Shown here one piece after another: positions 15,401 to 28,271 of a stretch of DNA of 64,000 bases; position 1 is the stretch's first letter, and every line of letters begins with the position of its first letter. The stretch comes from Epiperipatus broadwayi (Eukaryota; Onychophora; Udeonychophora; Euonychophora; Peripatidae). Both the position numbers and the translations under genes were made by a program. Location of the stretch: assembly GCA_028023455.1 (NCBI GenBank), contig JAQFVV010006221.1, positions 4,295,166-4,359,165 of the forward strand. The letters run 5' to 3'. The notes beneath the pieces are model-generated. The model did not search any database, was not told where the DNA came from, and was given only the letters and a program-made list of their open reading frames with translations.

Positions 15401-18400
15401 AATACTAGTACTTCTGAACTACTACTGCTACCATGGTATGTATAGTACTACTTCTATTACAACCACTACTACTGTGATTCTACTATTACTACTATTTTAC
15501 TACTACTACAACTACAACTACTACTACTTTACTACTACTAATTGTAGTGTAATACTAGAATTACTACTACTATACTACTACTACTGTACTCTGACTACTT
15601 CTGTACAAGTACTACTACCACTACATTCCTACTACTAATTGTAGTGTAATACTAGTATTACTACTACTACTATACTACTACTACTACTACTACTGTACTC
15701 CTACTACTTCTGTACAAGTACTACTACCACTACATTACTACTACTACCACTACTTCAACTACTTTACTACTACTACTAGTGTACTATTAGTACTACTACT
15801 ACTTTACTACCATTATTACTATAGCTGTACTACTACTACTATACTAATAGTAGTGCTACCACTGTACTACTATTACAACTACTGTATTATTACTTCCACT
15901 ACTACCACTAATGCTGTACTACTACAACTATTACTGTACTACTACTGTAATATTACTAGTACTACTATTAATACAACTACTACTTCTGTAATACTACTGT
16001 ATTACTACAACTACTGTACTACTATTACAACTGTAGTACTACTATTATTACTATTGTAATACTACTAGTAGTACTACAACTACTGTACTACTACTACTAC
16101 TACTACTACTGTACTACTATTACTATTACAACTCTTGGTGTACTACATCTACTACTGCACTACTACTACTACCAACTACCACTACTTTATTACTACTAAT
16201 ACACCTACTACTACTGTACTACTACTATTTTACTACTACTACTGTACTACTACTACTACTTCTGTACTAATACAATGACTGAACTCCTCCTACTACTACT
16301 ACAATTGCTGTACAACTACTATTGCTGTACTACTACTACTACTGCACTTCTACTACTGTACTATTTGTACTATTACTACTACTGTACTATTACTACTACT
16401 ATTGTACTGCTATTGTTCTACTACTGTACTATGACTACTACTACTACTACTGTCCTAGTAGTACTACTACTAGTAATGTACTTCTACTACTACTACTACT
16501 ATTTCCACTACTGTACAACTACTATCATTACTATACTGCTACTACTACTATACTACTACTACTGTACTACTACTATTACTACTAATGCTGTACTACTATT
16601 ACTACTGCTCCTAATATTACTGTACTATTACTGTACTATTACTATTACTACTTTTGTACTACTACCAATTCTACAATTACCAATACTTCTACTGTTACTA
16701 CTACTACTACTGTACTACTCCTACTACTAATGTACTACTACTACTACTAAACTACTTCTATTACTACTGTACTTTGACTACTACATAAATTACTATACAA
16801 CTACTACTAATGCTGCTGTACTATCACTACTACTACTGTTCTACTACTAATAATACTGTACCACTACTAATACTGCACTACTACTACTGTACTACTAGTA
16901 CTTCTACTATGACTGTACTACTACTACTATTTACAACTACTACTGTACTATAACAACTGTATCATTTCTACAGCTACTTCTGTACTACTACTACTATTAC
17001 TACTGTACTACTAGTACTAATACTTCTACTACTACTACTAATACTGTACTATGACTACCATTATTATTGTACTTCTATTACTTTACTACTACTACTACTA
17101 CTACTGTACTACTACTTCTATTACTAATACTACTGTACTACTACTACTACTGTACAACTACTACTACAACTACTATTGTACTACTACTACTACATCTCTA
17201 TTATTAGTATTACTACTACTACTACAATTACCACTAATGCAGGAATACTACTACTAGTACTGTCTTACTACTAATGCAATTACTACTACTGTACAACTAC
17301 TGTTACTACTACTGAACTATTGCTTCTACTACTACTGCGGCTGTACTATTACTACTACTGTACTACTAGTACTACTGCTACTGTACTACTACTACAAATA
17401 TTACTACTATACTACTACTGTACTACTACTGTAATACTACTACTACAACTACTTCTAATACTACCACTACTACTGTATTGTTACTACAACTACTGTACTA
17501 TTACTGTACAAATTACTACTACAACTACTACTACTATTACTACTACTGCACTACTAGTACTAATAATAGTACTAGCAGTACTGCTGTACTACTACTACTG
17601 CTGTACTAGTAGTACACCTACTATAATTACAACTGTACTACTACTATTACTGTACTACTACCATGATTACTACTACAGAACTACTGCCACTATTGTAATA
17701 CTAGCACTACAGTACTACTATTTCTCCTGTACTACTAGTACTACTACTGCTGTACTACTATTACTATTACTGTACTACTACTATTGTACTGCTAATACTA
17801 CTGTACTACTATACTACTGTTTTACTAATACCAGTACTTCTGTTATTACTACTTCTACTACTGTACTACTACTATTACTAATACTGTACAACTACTACTA
17901 CTACTATTTCTGCCACTCCTATTACTACTACTACAACTACTGTACTTCTAATACTACTACTAATACAACTACTACTGCATTACTATTACTGTACTACTAC
18001 TACTCCTATTACTACTGTACAACAAGTTCTACCACTATTGCTTTACTATTACTACTACTACTAGTGTACTATACTACTACTTTACTACTCCTACTACTGT
18101 ACTACTACTACTGTACTTGTACTACTACTTCTGCACTACTACTACTATTACTACTGTATTACTACTACTACTACAGTACTACTATTACTACTACTACTAC
18201 TGCTGTACTACTACTAATGTATTAATACTACCAATACTACTACTGTAATAATAATAATACTACTACTACTACCACTACATCTGTACTACTACTACATTTA
18301 CTACTTTACTACTACCACTATACTACTGCTACTACTGCACTACTACTACAACTACTACTACTACTTATGTATTACTACTACTTTTACTGTACTACTACAA

Positions 18401-20115
18401 CTACCATACTACTAGTCATACTACTACTACTGTACTACTACTAACACTACTACTAATACTACTACTACTGCTAATACTGTACTAAGACAACTACTATTAC
18501 TGTACTACTACTACTACTCTACTACTACTGCTACTACTACTGCACTACAATTACTACTATTACTACTGTACTACTACAACTACTATTAATACTACTGTAC
18601 TAGCAATACTACTCCTGTACTGCTACTTCTGTACTGCTACTACTATTATTACTACTACTACTGTACTACTACTATTACTACTACAAAATAGTACTGTACA
18701 ACTACTACTACTACTTCTACTGTACTACTATGACAACTGTTACTACTGTACTATTCCTACTACTACTAGTGCACTACTAGTACTACTACTACTACTACAA
18801 CTACTACTGTAACACTACTACTGTACTAATATTACTAATACTACTACTGTAATACTACTTCTACCATTACTGTACAACTATTATGACTACTACTACTACC
18901 ACCACTACTACTACCACTACTGTCCTACTATTACTACTACAATTAGTACTACTTTTGTACTACAACTATTACTACTGTACTACTACTACTATTACTAATG
19001 TACTACTACTACTACTACTACATCTCCTGTACAACTACTGTACTACTACTACCATTACTGTATTCAAGTTTCAATACTACTATTACCACTACTCCTGTAA
19101 AACTTCTACTACTACCACTGCCATCCTACTATTATTACTACTACAAGTAGTATTACTATTGTCCTACTACTACAAATACCACTGTACTACTACAACTACT
19201 GTATTACTACTACTATGCTACTAGTACTTCTACTACTACTGTAGCATTACAATTACTGTACCCCTACTACTATTACTACTGTACTACTACTATTAATGTA
19301 TTACTATTACTACTATTACTACTGTACTACTAATAATGTACTACTACTGTACAACTACAACTACTACTGTACTACTACTACTACTGTATTACTAGTATTA
19401 CTACTACTACTACCACTATTGCAGGGATACTACTAATATAATTACTACTGTACAATTACTGTTACTACTACTGTACTATTACTTTTACTAATACTGCTGT
19501 ACTATTACTACTACTGTACTACTAGTACTACTACTACTACTGCACTCCTACTCCTACTACTACTGTACAACTACTGTAATACTACTATTACTACTGCACT
19601 ACTACTATTACTACTACTGTACTACTAGTAATACTACTACCACTACTGTACAACTAGCACTAATACTACTACTAGTGATACTACTACTATTAGGACTACC
19701 ATACTGCTACTACTACTACTACTACTGTACTACTACTACTACTATTACTATTGTACTACTAGTACTACAACTACTACTACTTTCCTACCACTACTACTAC
19801 TATACTACTACTACTACTACTGTACCAGTACTACTACTACCAGTACTACTAGTAGTAGTACTACTACTGTATTACTACTATTATTACTGTACTACTACTA
19901 CAACTACTATACTATGTCTACTAATACTACTGTACTACCACTCCTACTACTACTACTGTACTACTAGTACTACTACTGCTGTATTTCTACTACTACTACT
20001 ACAACTACTACACTACTAGTACTACATCTACCACTACTGCTGTACTACTACTACTATACTACTACTTTACTACAACTACTAATATACTACTAGTACTACT
20101 ACAACTACTACTACT
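9456..20115. repeat. Type A simple-sequence array, middle block spanning the duplication joint
   Basis: This is the same (TAC)n/TG texture as 1-4,380. The part up to about 15.8 kb resembles sequence after 30,260: landmarks near 9,541 (a run ending 'ctaataatgctactact') and near 12,890 ('gtagttccactactactac') recur near 30,364 and 33,535. The part from about 16 kb to 20,115 resembles 1-4,380. So the joint of the large tandem duplication should lie near 15.8-16 kb, although no sharp boundary can be read. Open frames such as 17,320-18,225 (301 codons) are Tyr/Thr/Leu low-complexity artefacts. Confidence 0.93.
13382..13956. repeat. About 290-bp tandem duplication inside type A array
   Basis: Two adjacent segments, 13,382-13,676 and 13,677-13,956, match nearly base for base. 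Each contains 'gtacaataactactactg' (at 13,401 and 13,691, period 290), 'cactgctactactattactg', 'attactatggtactactag' and 'gcactagtgctaataat' in the same order. This is much closer identity than between other array blocks, so the duplication is recent. Confidence 0.85.
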
Positions 20116-23100
20116 ATGACCATGATAATAATGATGATGGTCTATATGACTACTATTACTAGTACTACAACAATGATGGACATGATGATGACTATGGCTT
20201 CTACTACTATAATCATAATGATGACTACTACTATGATGATGATGACTCTGCCTAGTATTGCTTCAATTATTACTATTATTACTACAACTACTACTACTGT
20301 GACTAACATTATTATTATTACTACTACAATGATGACTACTACAACTACAACTAATATGATGAAATACTACTATTACTATGATGATGAAAATGATGGTGAT
20401 GATAACTACTACTACACTTACTATATATCATGGTGATGATAACTATTACTACACTTACTACTACTACTAATAGTACTACTATTAATACTGCTATTATTAC
20501 TATTACTACTACTATTACAATGACTACCACTAAGACTACTACAAGTATAACTATGATGACTACAACTCCTACTACTATAACTAATACTATTACTATTAAT
20601 ATTACTCCTACTATGATGATGATAATGACATTGATAACAACTATTATTATTACTACTACTACTATGTTTGCTACTATGACTATGCCTAACATGACAACTA
20701 CTACTACTACTACTATTACCTCAAATACTACTACTGTACTATTATGACTACAACTACAATAATGAAAATGGTGATGACAACTATGACTACTACAGGAATA
20801 CTACTATTAGTACCACTATGATCAAGATGACAATGACTACTACTACTTCTACTACTATGATGATGACAATGATGACTACTACTAGTAGTACTTCTATTGC
20901 TACAATGATTACAATGATGACTACTATTACTAATATTAATAATATGATTATGACTATGATGACAACTATGATGATGATGACTACTATCTTTACAACTATT
21001 AATATGACTACAACAGCAATATTGATGGTAACTATGACAGCTCCTACACTGGAAATACAATAATGACACTACTACTACTACTACTAGAAGTATGAGGATG
21101 GTGACTATTACAGTTACTACTATTACTACTACTATTACTGTCTACTATAAAGACTATGACCACCATGACTACGACTGTAACTACTACTGCTATTGCTACT
21201 ATGACAATGACTAGTACTACTACACTAATATATATACTACTATGACTATGATCATGGCTATGACTATGATTACTACTATGACCACTACAACTATGCCTAC
21301 TACCATGATCATAATAATGATGATGATTATGGTGATGATGACTACTGCTATTACTACTATGACAGCGATGACTATTACTACTGTAACTATGACTACAACT
21401 ACTATAATTATGACTATGACTACAATGACTATTACTAGTGATACTACTACTACAACTATGATGATAACTACATCTGCTGCTACTATGATAGGGATGATGA
21501 CTACTATTAGGACTAATATTATGGTGATGATACTACTACTATGACTGACTATGCTGATGACCATGATGACTAGTACTGCTACTACTACTAGGACAATGAA
21601 GATGACAACTACCAATATTACTATGAATATGACTACTGTGATGATGTTGATGACAGTGATGACTACAACTATGGCTACTACTATAACTACTACTACAATT
21701 ACTATTATGATTATGATGATGATAACTATGACTATGACTACTACTACTATTATGACTACTACTATGACTATGACTAGGCCAATGACTTCAATGATGACTA
21801 TGACTACTACTACTACTATGACTACCACTATAAATATTACTACCACAATGATGATAATGACACATACTACTACTATTAATACTAAGACAATGACTATGAT
21901 AATGACTATTACCACTACCACTACTATGATGATACTACTACTATGGTGACAATGACAATGATGACAACTACTTCTATGCCTACTACTACAACTATAATGA
22001 TCACAATTATGATTACTTCTACTACTACTACTACTATTAACATGACTACAACTACCATGATGTCTATGACAATGATGACTACTAATACAACTACTACTAT
22101 GACTGAATACAACTAATACAATCACAATGATAACTATAACTATGACTACTACTATGACTACTACTATTACTACTATTACAAATATGACTAGTAGTACTAA
22201 CACTACTACTACAATGAGTACTACTGTTACCACCATTGCTATGACTACTTTAATGATGGCAAATGACTATGATGAATATGACTACAACTATAACTATCAC
22301 TACTATGATGATGATGATGATGACTACTACTGTGACTACAATTATAACTATGGTGATTATGAATACAACCACTACCAGTACTATTTCTACTACTATGATT
22401 AATTCTACTACTATGATGATGATGTGAATGATGATGACAATAATGATAACAATGTGACTAAAATGATGATGACCATTACTACTACTACTACCACTACTAT
22501 GATTATGATGATGACTATGACAACTATGATGATAACTACTACTACTTTTACTATTATGACTATGACTATGACTACAACTAAGACTATGACTATGATAATG
22601 ACAACAGCGATGACTATTACTACTATTGCTATGATGATGAACATGATATAATGATAAATCCTACTACTACAATGAGCACTACACTGCTGACTATGATGAT
22701 AACAATAATGATGATTAATAGTACTACTACTACTACCACTATGACAATGATGATGAATACAACTACTACTACTACACTACTAGGACTATGAATGCTGCTA
22801 CATTGGCATCTACTATGACTACTACTACTACTACTATTGCTATTACCACTAGAATGCTCATGACAATGACTACTATTACTAATACTTACAACTACTACTA
22901 CTGCTACTAATACTATGATATTGATGATGTCTATTACTTCTCCTATAATTAATATTATGAGTACAACAATGACTATGACTACCACTATGATGACTACTAC
23001 AAATTCTACCACAACCACTAATACTACTACTACTGTGAAGACCACAACAATGATGACAGCAATGATGATGATTATAATGATGACTGCTACTACAGCTACT

Positions 23101-23196
23101 ACTCCTAATACTACTATGACAACCACGACTACTATAACTATGACTACAACTATGACTTCTATAATGATGACTATGACTACTACTGTCTAATACTAG
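20116..23196. repeat. Type B array, second copy, part 1
   Basis: This is the paralogue of about 4,381-7,390, offset near 15.74 kb. The opening shares 'tatatgactactattactag' (with one substitution) and 'cttctactactataatcat' with the first copy. The block runs colinear with it, with small indels, until a LINE interrupts it after 'gtctaatactag' at 23,196. The matching place in copy 1 lies between about 7,391 and 7,470. Confidence 0.9.
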
Positions 23197-23446
23197 TTTT
23201 AAAGTACTTTATTTGATATCATAAGAACATGTATGAAAATACAATTTTAAAACATGTTACAAAAACTGATCTACAATTTAGAATTGAAAATTATTAACAA
23301 AATTATTATTATGAATACATGAAATATTTTTACATTAATAATGTTGAAAAACTGAGGGAAAAAAAATTAATCAATAACAGTAACAATATTAAATACATAT
23401 ATGATGACAAAACTCACTTACATACAGCAAATATGCTATTCATATT
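23197..23446 (-). other. LINE 3' untranslated region
   Basis: AT-rich sequence between the ORF2 stop and the array junction. On the minus strand it ends with ATCAAATAAAGTACTTTAAAA-like sequence, that is, a polyadenylation signal about 10 nt before the end. A 65-codon plus-strand open frame over its edge (23,319-23,516) is a shadow. Confidence 0.6.
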
Positions 23447-26400
23447 TCACAGTGGTGTTGGTAATTTGATCAAACTCCAAGTGGCTGATACTATATCTGT
23501 TGGAGCTAGTGCTTGATCTCTTGTTTTAATTTTTCCTAACTTATTGAGAAAAGGTGATTTAAGTTTATGAGATGTGGGATTGAATACAAAGTGGCATCTC
23601 ATAAACCAGAGTGTGTATAGTATAAAGATTGTTATTCTTATTGTTGGAAACAATCCTCTTTGAATATTTTCTATCAATACTGTCAATGAGCATTTTGGAT
23701 TATGGGTTATATCAGCAATTAGTTCTCGATATGTTTTGAGAGAAGTGCACTGAGAAATAAAATGTTCTGTTGTTTCTTCCTCTTTATTACATAGTTGACA
23801 AATGGCATCTATGTTTGGAGATCTCCATCTTCCAGCCAGAAAAGCATTGGCAGGTAAAGCTCTAAGGTTTATTTTTATTAGAAAATCTAAGTACTTAGGC
23901 TCCAAGTACCAGAATTTAAATTTTTGGATTATAGCTTTATTTGTGATATTAATTAAGCTAATGGGATTTTCAAAGGGACTGGAATTAGTTGTTATGTAAT
24001 GTGCTTCCCAATACTTAATTTTAGTTGAGAAAAGGTTTGTAGCAGGTACTTTATGTTTGAATATTGTTTTTATTAGATTGTTAATGAATTTATTTTTAAT
24101 AGGAGGTGGAGTGTCTGTAGGTGATATTGGTAGAAACACTTGGAAATTTTCATATGTCATATAAAGTTTCATTAATGCATTGTGAGTTTTTTGGTAATAG
24201 AATGTTGAAATGCAGTGTAATGACAGGCCATTTTGTCTTGAATGTTTTTGCAGACTTTTGATGCTTATTCCATATGAGTTTGGTGCAAAAAGAGTTAATT
24301 TTTTTCTTAAATGAGTTAGTAAATGTAATGATAGGTGCATAGTAATTTATTTTTGGGAAAATTAATATGTTAATGAGTGATATTTTACTATGTAATGAAA
24401 GATATGCTTTTGAAAGTGAGGTTGTCACCTTTTCAATTGCAGATATTAATTGTTCTTGTATTATCTTTCTCATTGCATTCATAGACAGATGAATTGGGAG
24501 ACCAAGAAATTTGTGGGGAGGGGAACTGCAAACTGAATGAATTTGATTACCAGAAAGTATACTCCAAATAGATGTTTTTTCTTCGCTAAATTTTAAACTA
24601 TAAGCTGCAGAGTAATTTTCTAAAATGGTATACATTAAAAATCACTATATCATCCATGTATGAAATATGATTGATGGATTGGTTTATGAGGGGTACATAT
24701 ATTCCTGGCAATTTAGATTCTATTTCTAGTAGAAGGGGGTTAATATATGTGATAAAAAACAGTGAACTAAGGGGAGAGCCTTGTGGTATTGAGTTGTGTG
24801 GAGAGAAGTCAGGGGACATTTTGCCATTAAGAGTGATGTGTATTTTTCTATTGATGAGCAGGTTTGCTAGAACATACATTATAGGTATTGGAATTTTATG
24901 TTGACTAAGCACCTGTAGCAGCTTGTCCACAGGCACTGAATCGAATGCAGCCTGTATGTCTAATTGAATTGCAATAGGTGCTGATTTTCTAGCTTGTCTT
25001 ACATCCTCTATTAATATTTTACATAACATAAGTGCTTCAGAAGTAGAACATCCTTTTCTAGCAAACTAAAACTTAGACAACCCAGGAAGTATTAGGGGTT
25101 GAATTTTGTCTTTTAAAAGAGACTCTATTAGTTTGATGATCAGAGGAGACATTGAAATAGGGCGTAGATTATCTAGAGGAGAAGGAAGTGTATTTTTCTT
25201 TAGAAAAGGGACCAGTGATACTGGATAAAGTTGGTCAATATTATATATTTGTTTTGATAGATAATTTATCATATTGTGTACTATTGGGATAGTAAAGTGG
25301 CTAAGATGTGACAATAAAAATTTTGGAATTGCATGTGTACCTGGGTGTGTATTGTTGGGAAAAGCGTTCAACTTGAGAGCAATTTCATACTTTGTAATGT
25401 TATGTTCTTCTGTGGTAAAACCAAAGTGAATTGAAGAAAATTTTGGAAAAGGAAATTTTTGGAGTCTAGATTTAAAGTGGTAATATATTTGCGGAGTCAT
25501 GTCTTCCCCAGAAATCATTTTTGAATCAAAAATAATAGATGAAGGAGTTAATTTTTTGGGAGTATAACCTAAAGCCCACTGAATATATCCTTTAGACCAG
25601 TTATGGGGATTAGCTAGAAAAATTTTTGCTTTTTTTATTGAGAGATAATCAGCCAGTATGAGTTGGGTTTGCTTGTATTCTTGTTTTAAAAACATTATTG
25701 ATGTAACTGAAGAAGGGTCACATGAAGTATTTTTTAGTTTTAAGTGTATTGTATCTAACTTATTAACAAGATTAGTGGGAGAACTAATTTTGGAAATATA
25801 ATGTCGAATAGTAGAAGAGATTATGTTAATAAATGATAGCCAGGCCTCTACTGGGTTTAAAGATATTATGTCTACCTTCTTAAAATAAATATAAATCTCA
25901 GAGAGAACAGCTTCAGGTGTATTTAGAGGAAGAATTGGTTGATGTTGCATGTGTATTGCAAGTTCCACATTAAGTGCTAAATGATCAGAGAAAGTTACAG
26001 GACATAGAGAGGGATTTATTATGAAATGTAGATCTGGTGAATAGAATACAAGGTCTATTAGAGAGGAGTGTTTTTTAGTGTAGAATGAAATGGAGTTAGT
26101 TGGGAAAAAACCTTCAGCACTCATGAGATTTTTATTAATCAAATGAAGGTATTTTAATGTAAAATTCTTATAAGACATGTTAAAATCACCCATAATTATA
26201 GTTGGGTAAGAATTTGTAGCTAACATTAAGTTTATTTTAATTATTAATTGGTGAATTAACACTGGCTGATTATATAAATAGAATGTTATAAGATTCACTG
26301 TAAAAGAAGAATGATAAAGAATAATTATACTCATATGCTGATCTAAGTACAAAATTTTAAAAGTTTGAAAAGGAGAACAATGATGGATGAGAATCCCTAC

Positions 26401-26610
26401 CCCAGCAGCAGCAATATCAGATGTTGAAAATTTACTGTATCCAAATTTACTAAGGTAGAGTTCAGGATTAAATGCTGAATGTACTGAGCATTTTGTCTCT
26501 GTAAATAAAAGGATATGGGGTGAGAATTGCCTTATCCAATTGCTAATTGCATATATTCGCTGGGTAGAGTTAATACCCCTTACATTGACTGCTGTAATAG
26601 AAAGACCCAT
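23447..26610 (-). pseudogene. LINE ORF2: endonuclease-reverse transcriptase, one stop and two frameshifts
   Basis: The protein would nick target DNA and prime cDNA synthesis at the nick. Piece 1 (26,610-25,066, 514 aa) has the endonuclease motifs FTETK (residues 36-40), GDFN (141-144), SLIDLVFYS (183-191) and SDHLAL (208-213), then the start of the RT with LRPISM (482-487). An in-frame TAG at 25,066-25,068 interrupts it. The same frame continues to 24,598 with DIQAAFD, IPQGSPLSS and YMDD (24,649-24,660). A frameshift with a small loss follows just after YMDD. Piece 3 (24,635 to about 24,250) carries FLGLP. A second frameshift near 24,250 leads to the last piece, ending at 23,447. That piece has a C-x2-C-x8-H-x4-C knuckle (C181, C184, H193 and C198 of the 297-aa frame), as in the zf-RVT family. 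The start codon chosen is the ATG about ten residues before the first endonuclease motif. The copy cannot make a full protein. Confidence 0.9.
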
Positions 26611-26833
26611 ATTATCAATTATATAAAATAGTGGGAGAATGATATTTTATAGTTTATTGTATAATGAATGGGACAACTAATATTAGTAAAAGTATAATAG
26701 GAATGTGTTAAATAGAAAAGAAAAATTATAATAATACACCACTGTGAAAACAATGAACTTACCCTTGCAAGTGAAGTTCTATTGAGTTTGTTGTGCATAT
26801 TTTTGTTCATGAACATAATAATTATTTTCACAC
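26611..26833 (-). other. LINE 5' leader
   Basis: About 220 nt between the array junction and the ORF2 start. It contains a 70-codon frame (26,619-26,831) rich in Ile, Phe and Tyr with no nucleic-acid-binding motif, so I do not call it ORF1. Either this LINE group has a single ORF or the copy is 5'-truncated. Confidence 0.5.
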
Positions 26834-26989
26834 TACGACTACTATGATGATGACTATTACTAATATGACTAGTACAATGATGATGACAATGATGACTATT
26901 ACTACTATGACTATGGCTATGATTATGACTAATACTATGATGACAACAATGATGACTACTACATACTACTACTATGATGATGGCAGTGA
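26834..26989. repeat. Type B array, second copy, part 2
   Basis: This 156-bp sliver of array lies between the LINE and the DNA transposon. It matches copy 1 near 7,480-7,640, including 'actatgactatggctatgat' and 'actaatactatgatgaca'. It shows that the two insertions are independent events in the same block. It ends with GGCAGTGA (26,982-26,989), the left half of the transposon's target duplication. Confidence 0.88.
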
Positions 26990-27689
26990 GGTACTCATCT
27001 TATAGCTAAAGATGCCATTCTATGGCCAGTTTTTGTGCTAAAACAAATAAAAATGCTGTTCCCACGGCCAACACATTCGAACCCACATTTTCTATAATAC
27101 AACTTTTTTGTTGTGCTGCAGAATGAAGGCTGCTATGTCATGTCGCAGTACAGCATGTATGTAGCTAAGCAGCAATTACATTTTCCAAATTTGCACAGTT
27201 TATAAAATAATTACAGCTTGATGAGAGGGTTTCTATTTGAATTGTGTTGAAATGTTGTTTTCATTGGATTTTTTATTATTTTAAACTATTGAAATGTTCA
27301 GATTTTTTAAAACAATAATTATAAGACTTTTTACAACATACTGTATTGAACTTTTATTTGGGTAAAAGTTAAATATCTATGTTTTTATTGAGTTGCAATT
27401 AGGTAACATATCAAGTAACGTACTGTTAGTAACATTCCATGAGACAAAGAAGATTCTACCATCTGTATATTTTTGAAGTAAAAAAGAGCGGTACAAAAAA
27501 AATATCCAGTAAGAAAAGTCCAAATATACAGGTTTTTTGTAAATTTAATAAAAAGCAAATATTATAAACATGTTTAATAAGTAACAAAGACATTTATATG
27601 TGTTTGTTGTTGTTTAAAAAGGTCTGAGTTTCTTCTGTCCGAGTACGCTTATGATTTTGAATTTTTTTATTTTAGCATTACAAACAAAC

Positions 27690-27851
27690 AGAACACTAAC
27701 CCTAAAACTAACCCTAACCCTAAAACTAACCTAAACCTAACCCTAAACTGACCCTAAAACTAACCCTAATACTAACCCTAAAACTAACCCTAAAACTAAC
27801 CCTAAACCTAACCCTAAACTAACCCTAATACTAACCCTAAATCTAACCGTA
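27690..27851. repeat. Interstitial telomere-like tract (CCCTAA variants)
   Basis: About 160 bp inside the transposon is made of CCCTAA units mixed with AAACTAA, AACCTAA and ATACTAA variants, so the dominant compound unit is CCCTAAAACTAA (12 bp). The C-rich strand is the plus strand. Perfect consecutive CCCTAA units are few, so this is a degenerate tract and not an intact telomere. The base type matches the TTAGGG telomere used by most animals. Confidence 0.85.
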
Positions 27852-27902
27852 ACAACTTATTTTTATTATGATTATTATTTTTTAGTTAAACAACAACAAA
27901 AA

Positions 27903-28050
27903 AAGTAGTAACACAAGTAAAAAAATATCTGATAGAAAATTGATAAAAAAAAGCCGTAACACAAGTAAAAAAATATCCCATAGAAAATGTATAAAAAAAA
28001 TCTGTAACACAATTTAAAAAATATACGATAGAAAAATACGAATCAAATTT
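27903..28050. repeat. Three-unit 47-48-bp tandem repeat
   Basis: The segment 'gtaacacaagtaaaaaaata' starts at 27,908, 27,956 and, diverged, 28,003, giving periods of 48 and 47 bp. Each unit continues into a 'gatagaaaa' type motif and an A-run. It lies between the telomere-like tract and the right inverted end of the transposon. Confidence 0.8.
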
Positions 28051-28271
28051 TAATTTGTTGATTTTATTTTACATTTATTATTATCATTTAAATCGTATAT
28101 GTTAATAAAAAATAACATTTATAAAAGACGATTTTCTTTTGTTTTTATTTTCGCATTACAAAAAAGCACAGAAAAATTATTAAAATCAATGGCCCATGAA
28201 TGTTCATATTTTATAGTTTTAGCGTGAAAACGGCGCCATCCAACGGGATCTTTATCTATAATACAAGCACC

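Larger units (their letters stand above)
23197..26833 (-). mobile_element. APE-type non-LTR retrotransposon (LINE), near full length but inactivated
   Basis: A unique-sequence island of about 3.6 kb interrupts the type B array. It is read on the minus strand, with its 5' end at about 26,833 and its 3' end at about 23,197. In order it has a short leader of about 220 nt with no convincing ORF1, an apurinic endonuclease, a reverse transcriptase with YMDD, a C-terminal CCHC knuckle, a 3' untranslated stretch of about 250 nt and an AATAAA near the very end, 3' on the minus strand. The 3' end is A-rich (ttttaaag on the plus strand) but has no long poly-A. No clear target-site duplication is visible, and the array near the site looks slightly deleted relative to copy 1. 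Domain layout and the YMDD-to-knuckle region look like the L1/Tx1-type group, but the clade is not secure. Confidence 0.9.
26990..28271. mobile_element. Non-autonomous DNA transposon with 8-bp target duplication and about 55-bp inverted ends
   Basis: A 1,282-bp island interrupts the array. It is flanked by GGCAGTGA on both sides (26,982-26,989 and 28,272-28,279). Its ends are inverted repeats: the left end starts GGTACTCATCTTATAGCTAA and the right end, read on the minus strand, starts GGTGCTTGTATTATAGATAA. Similarity of about 75 percent continues to ...GCTAAAAC, so each arm is 55-56 bp. Array copy 1 holds the empty site with a single GGCAATGA at 7,639-7,646. No transposase frame is present. 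Superfamilies that make 8-bp duplications include hAT, P and Merlin (8-9 bp). Ends starting GG are compatible with Merlin-type elements, but this is not decided. Confidence 0.85.

Noticed and set aside
17320-18225. 301-codon open frame in the array (and dozens of similar ones)
   Set aside because: The product is only Tyr/Thr/Leu with Val/Cys at TG joints. Open length follows from the lack of TAA, TAG and TGA in TAC/TG repeats, and there is no start context or domain.
21220-22236. 338-codon Val/Ile-rich minus-strand frame suggesting a membrane protein
   Set aside because: The hydrophobic string is the reverse complement of the type B NAY triplets. It shows no helices separated by loops, and the frame is not kept in the sister copy.
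24671-24904. Plus-strand 77-codon gene
   Set aside because: Shadow of the LINE reverse transcriptase on the opposite strand.
26619-26831. LINE ORF1
   Set aside because: The 70 residues are Ile/Phe/Tyr-rich without a zinc knuckle, RRM or coiled coil, so it is treated as leader sequence.
27690-27851. True chromosome end or recent telomere fusion
   Set aside because: The tract is degenerate, internal to a transposon with its own ends and target duplication, and not head-to-head.
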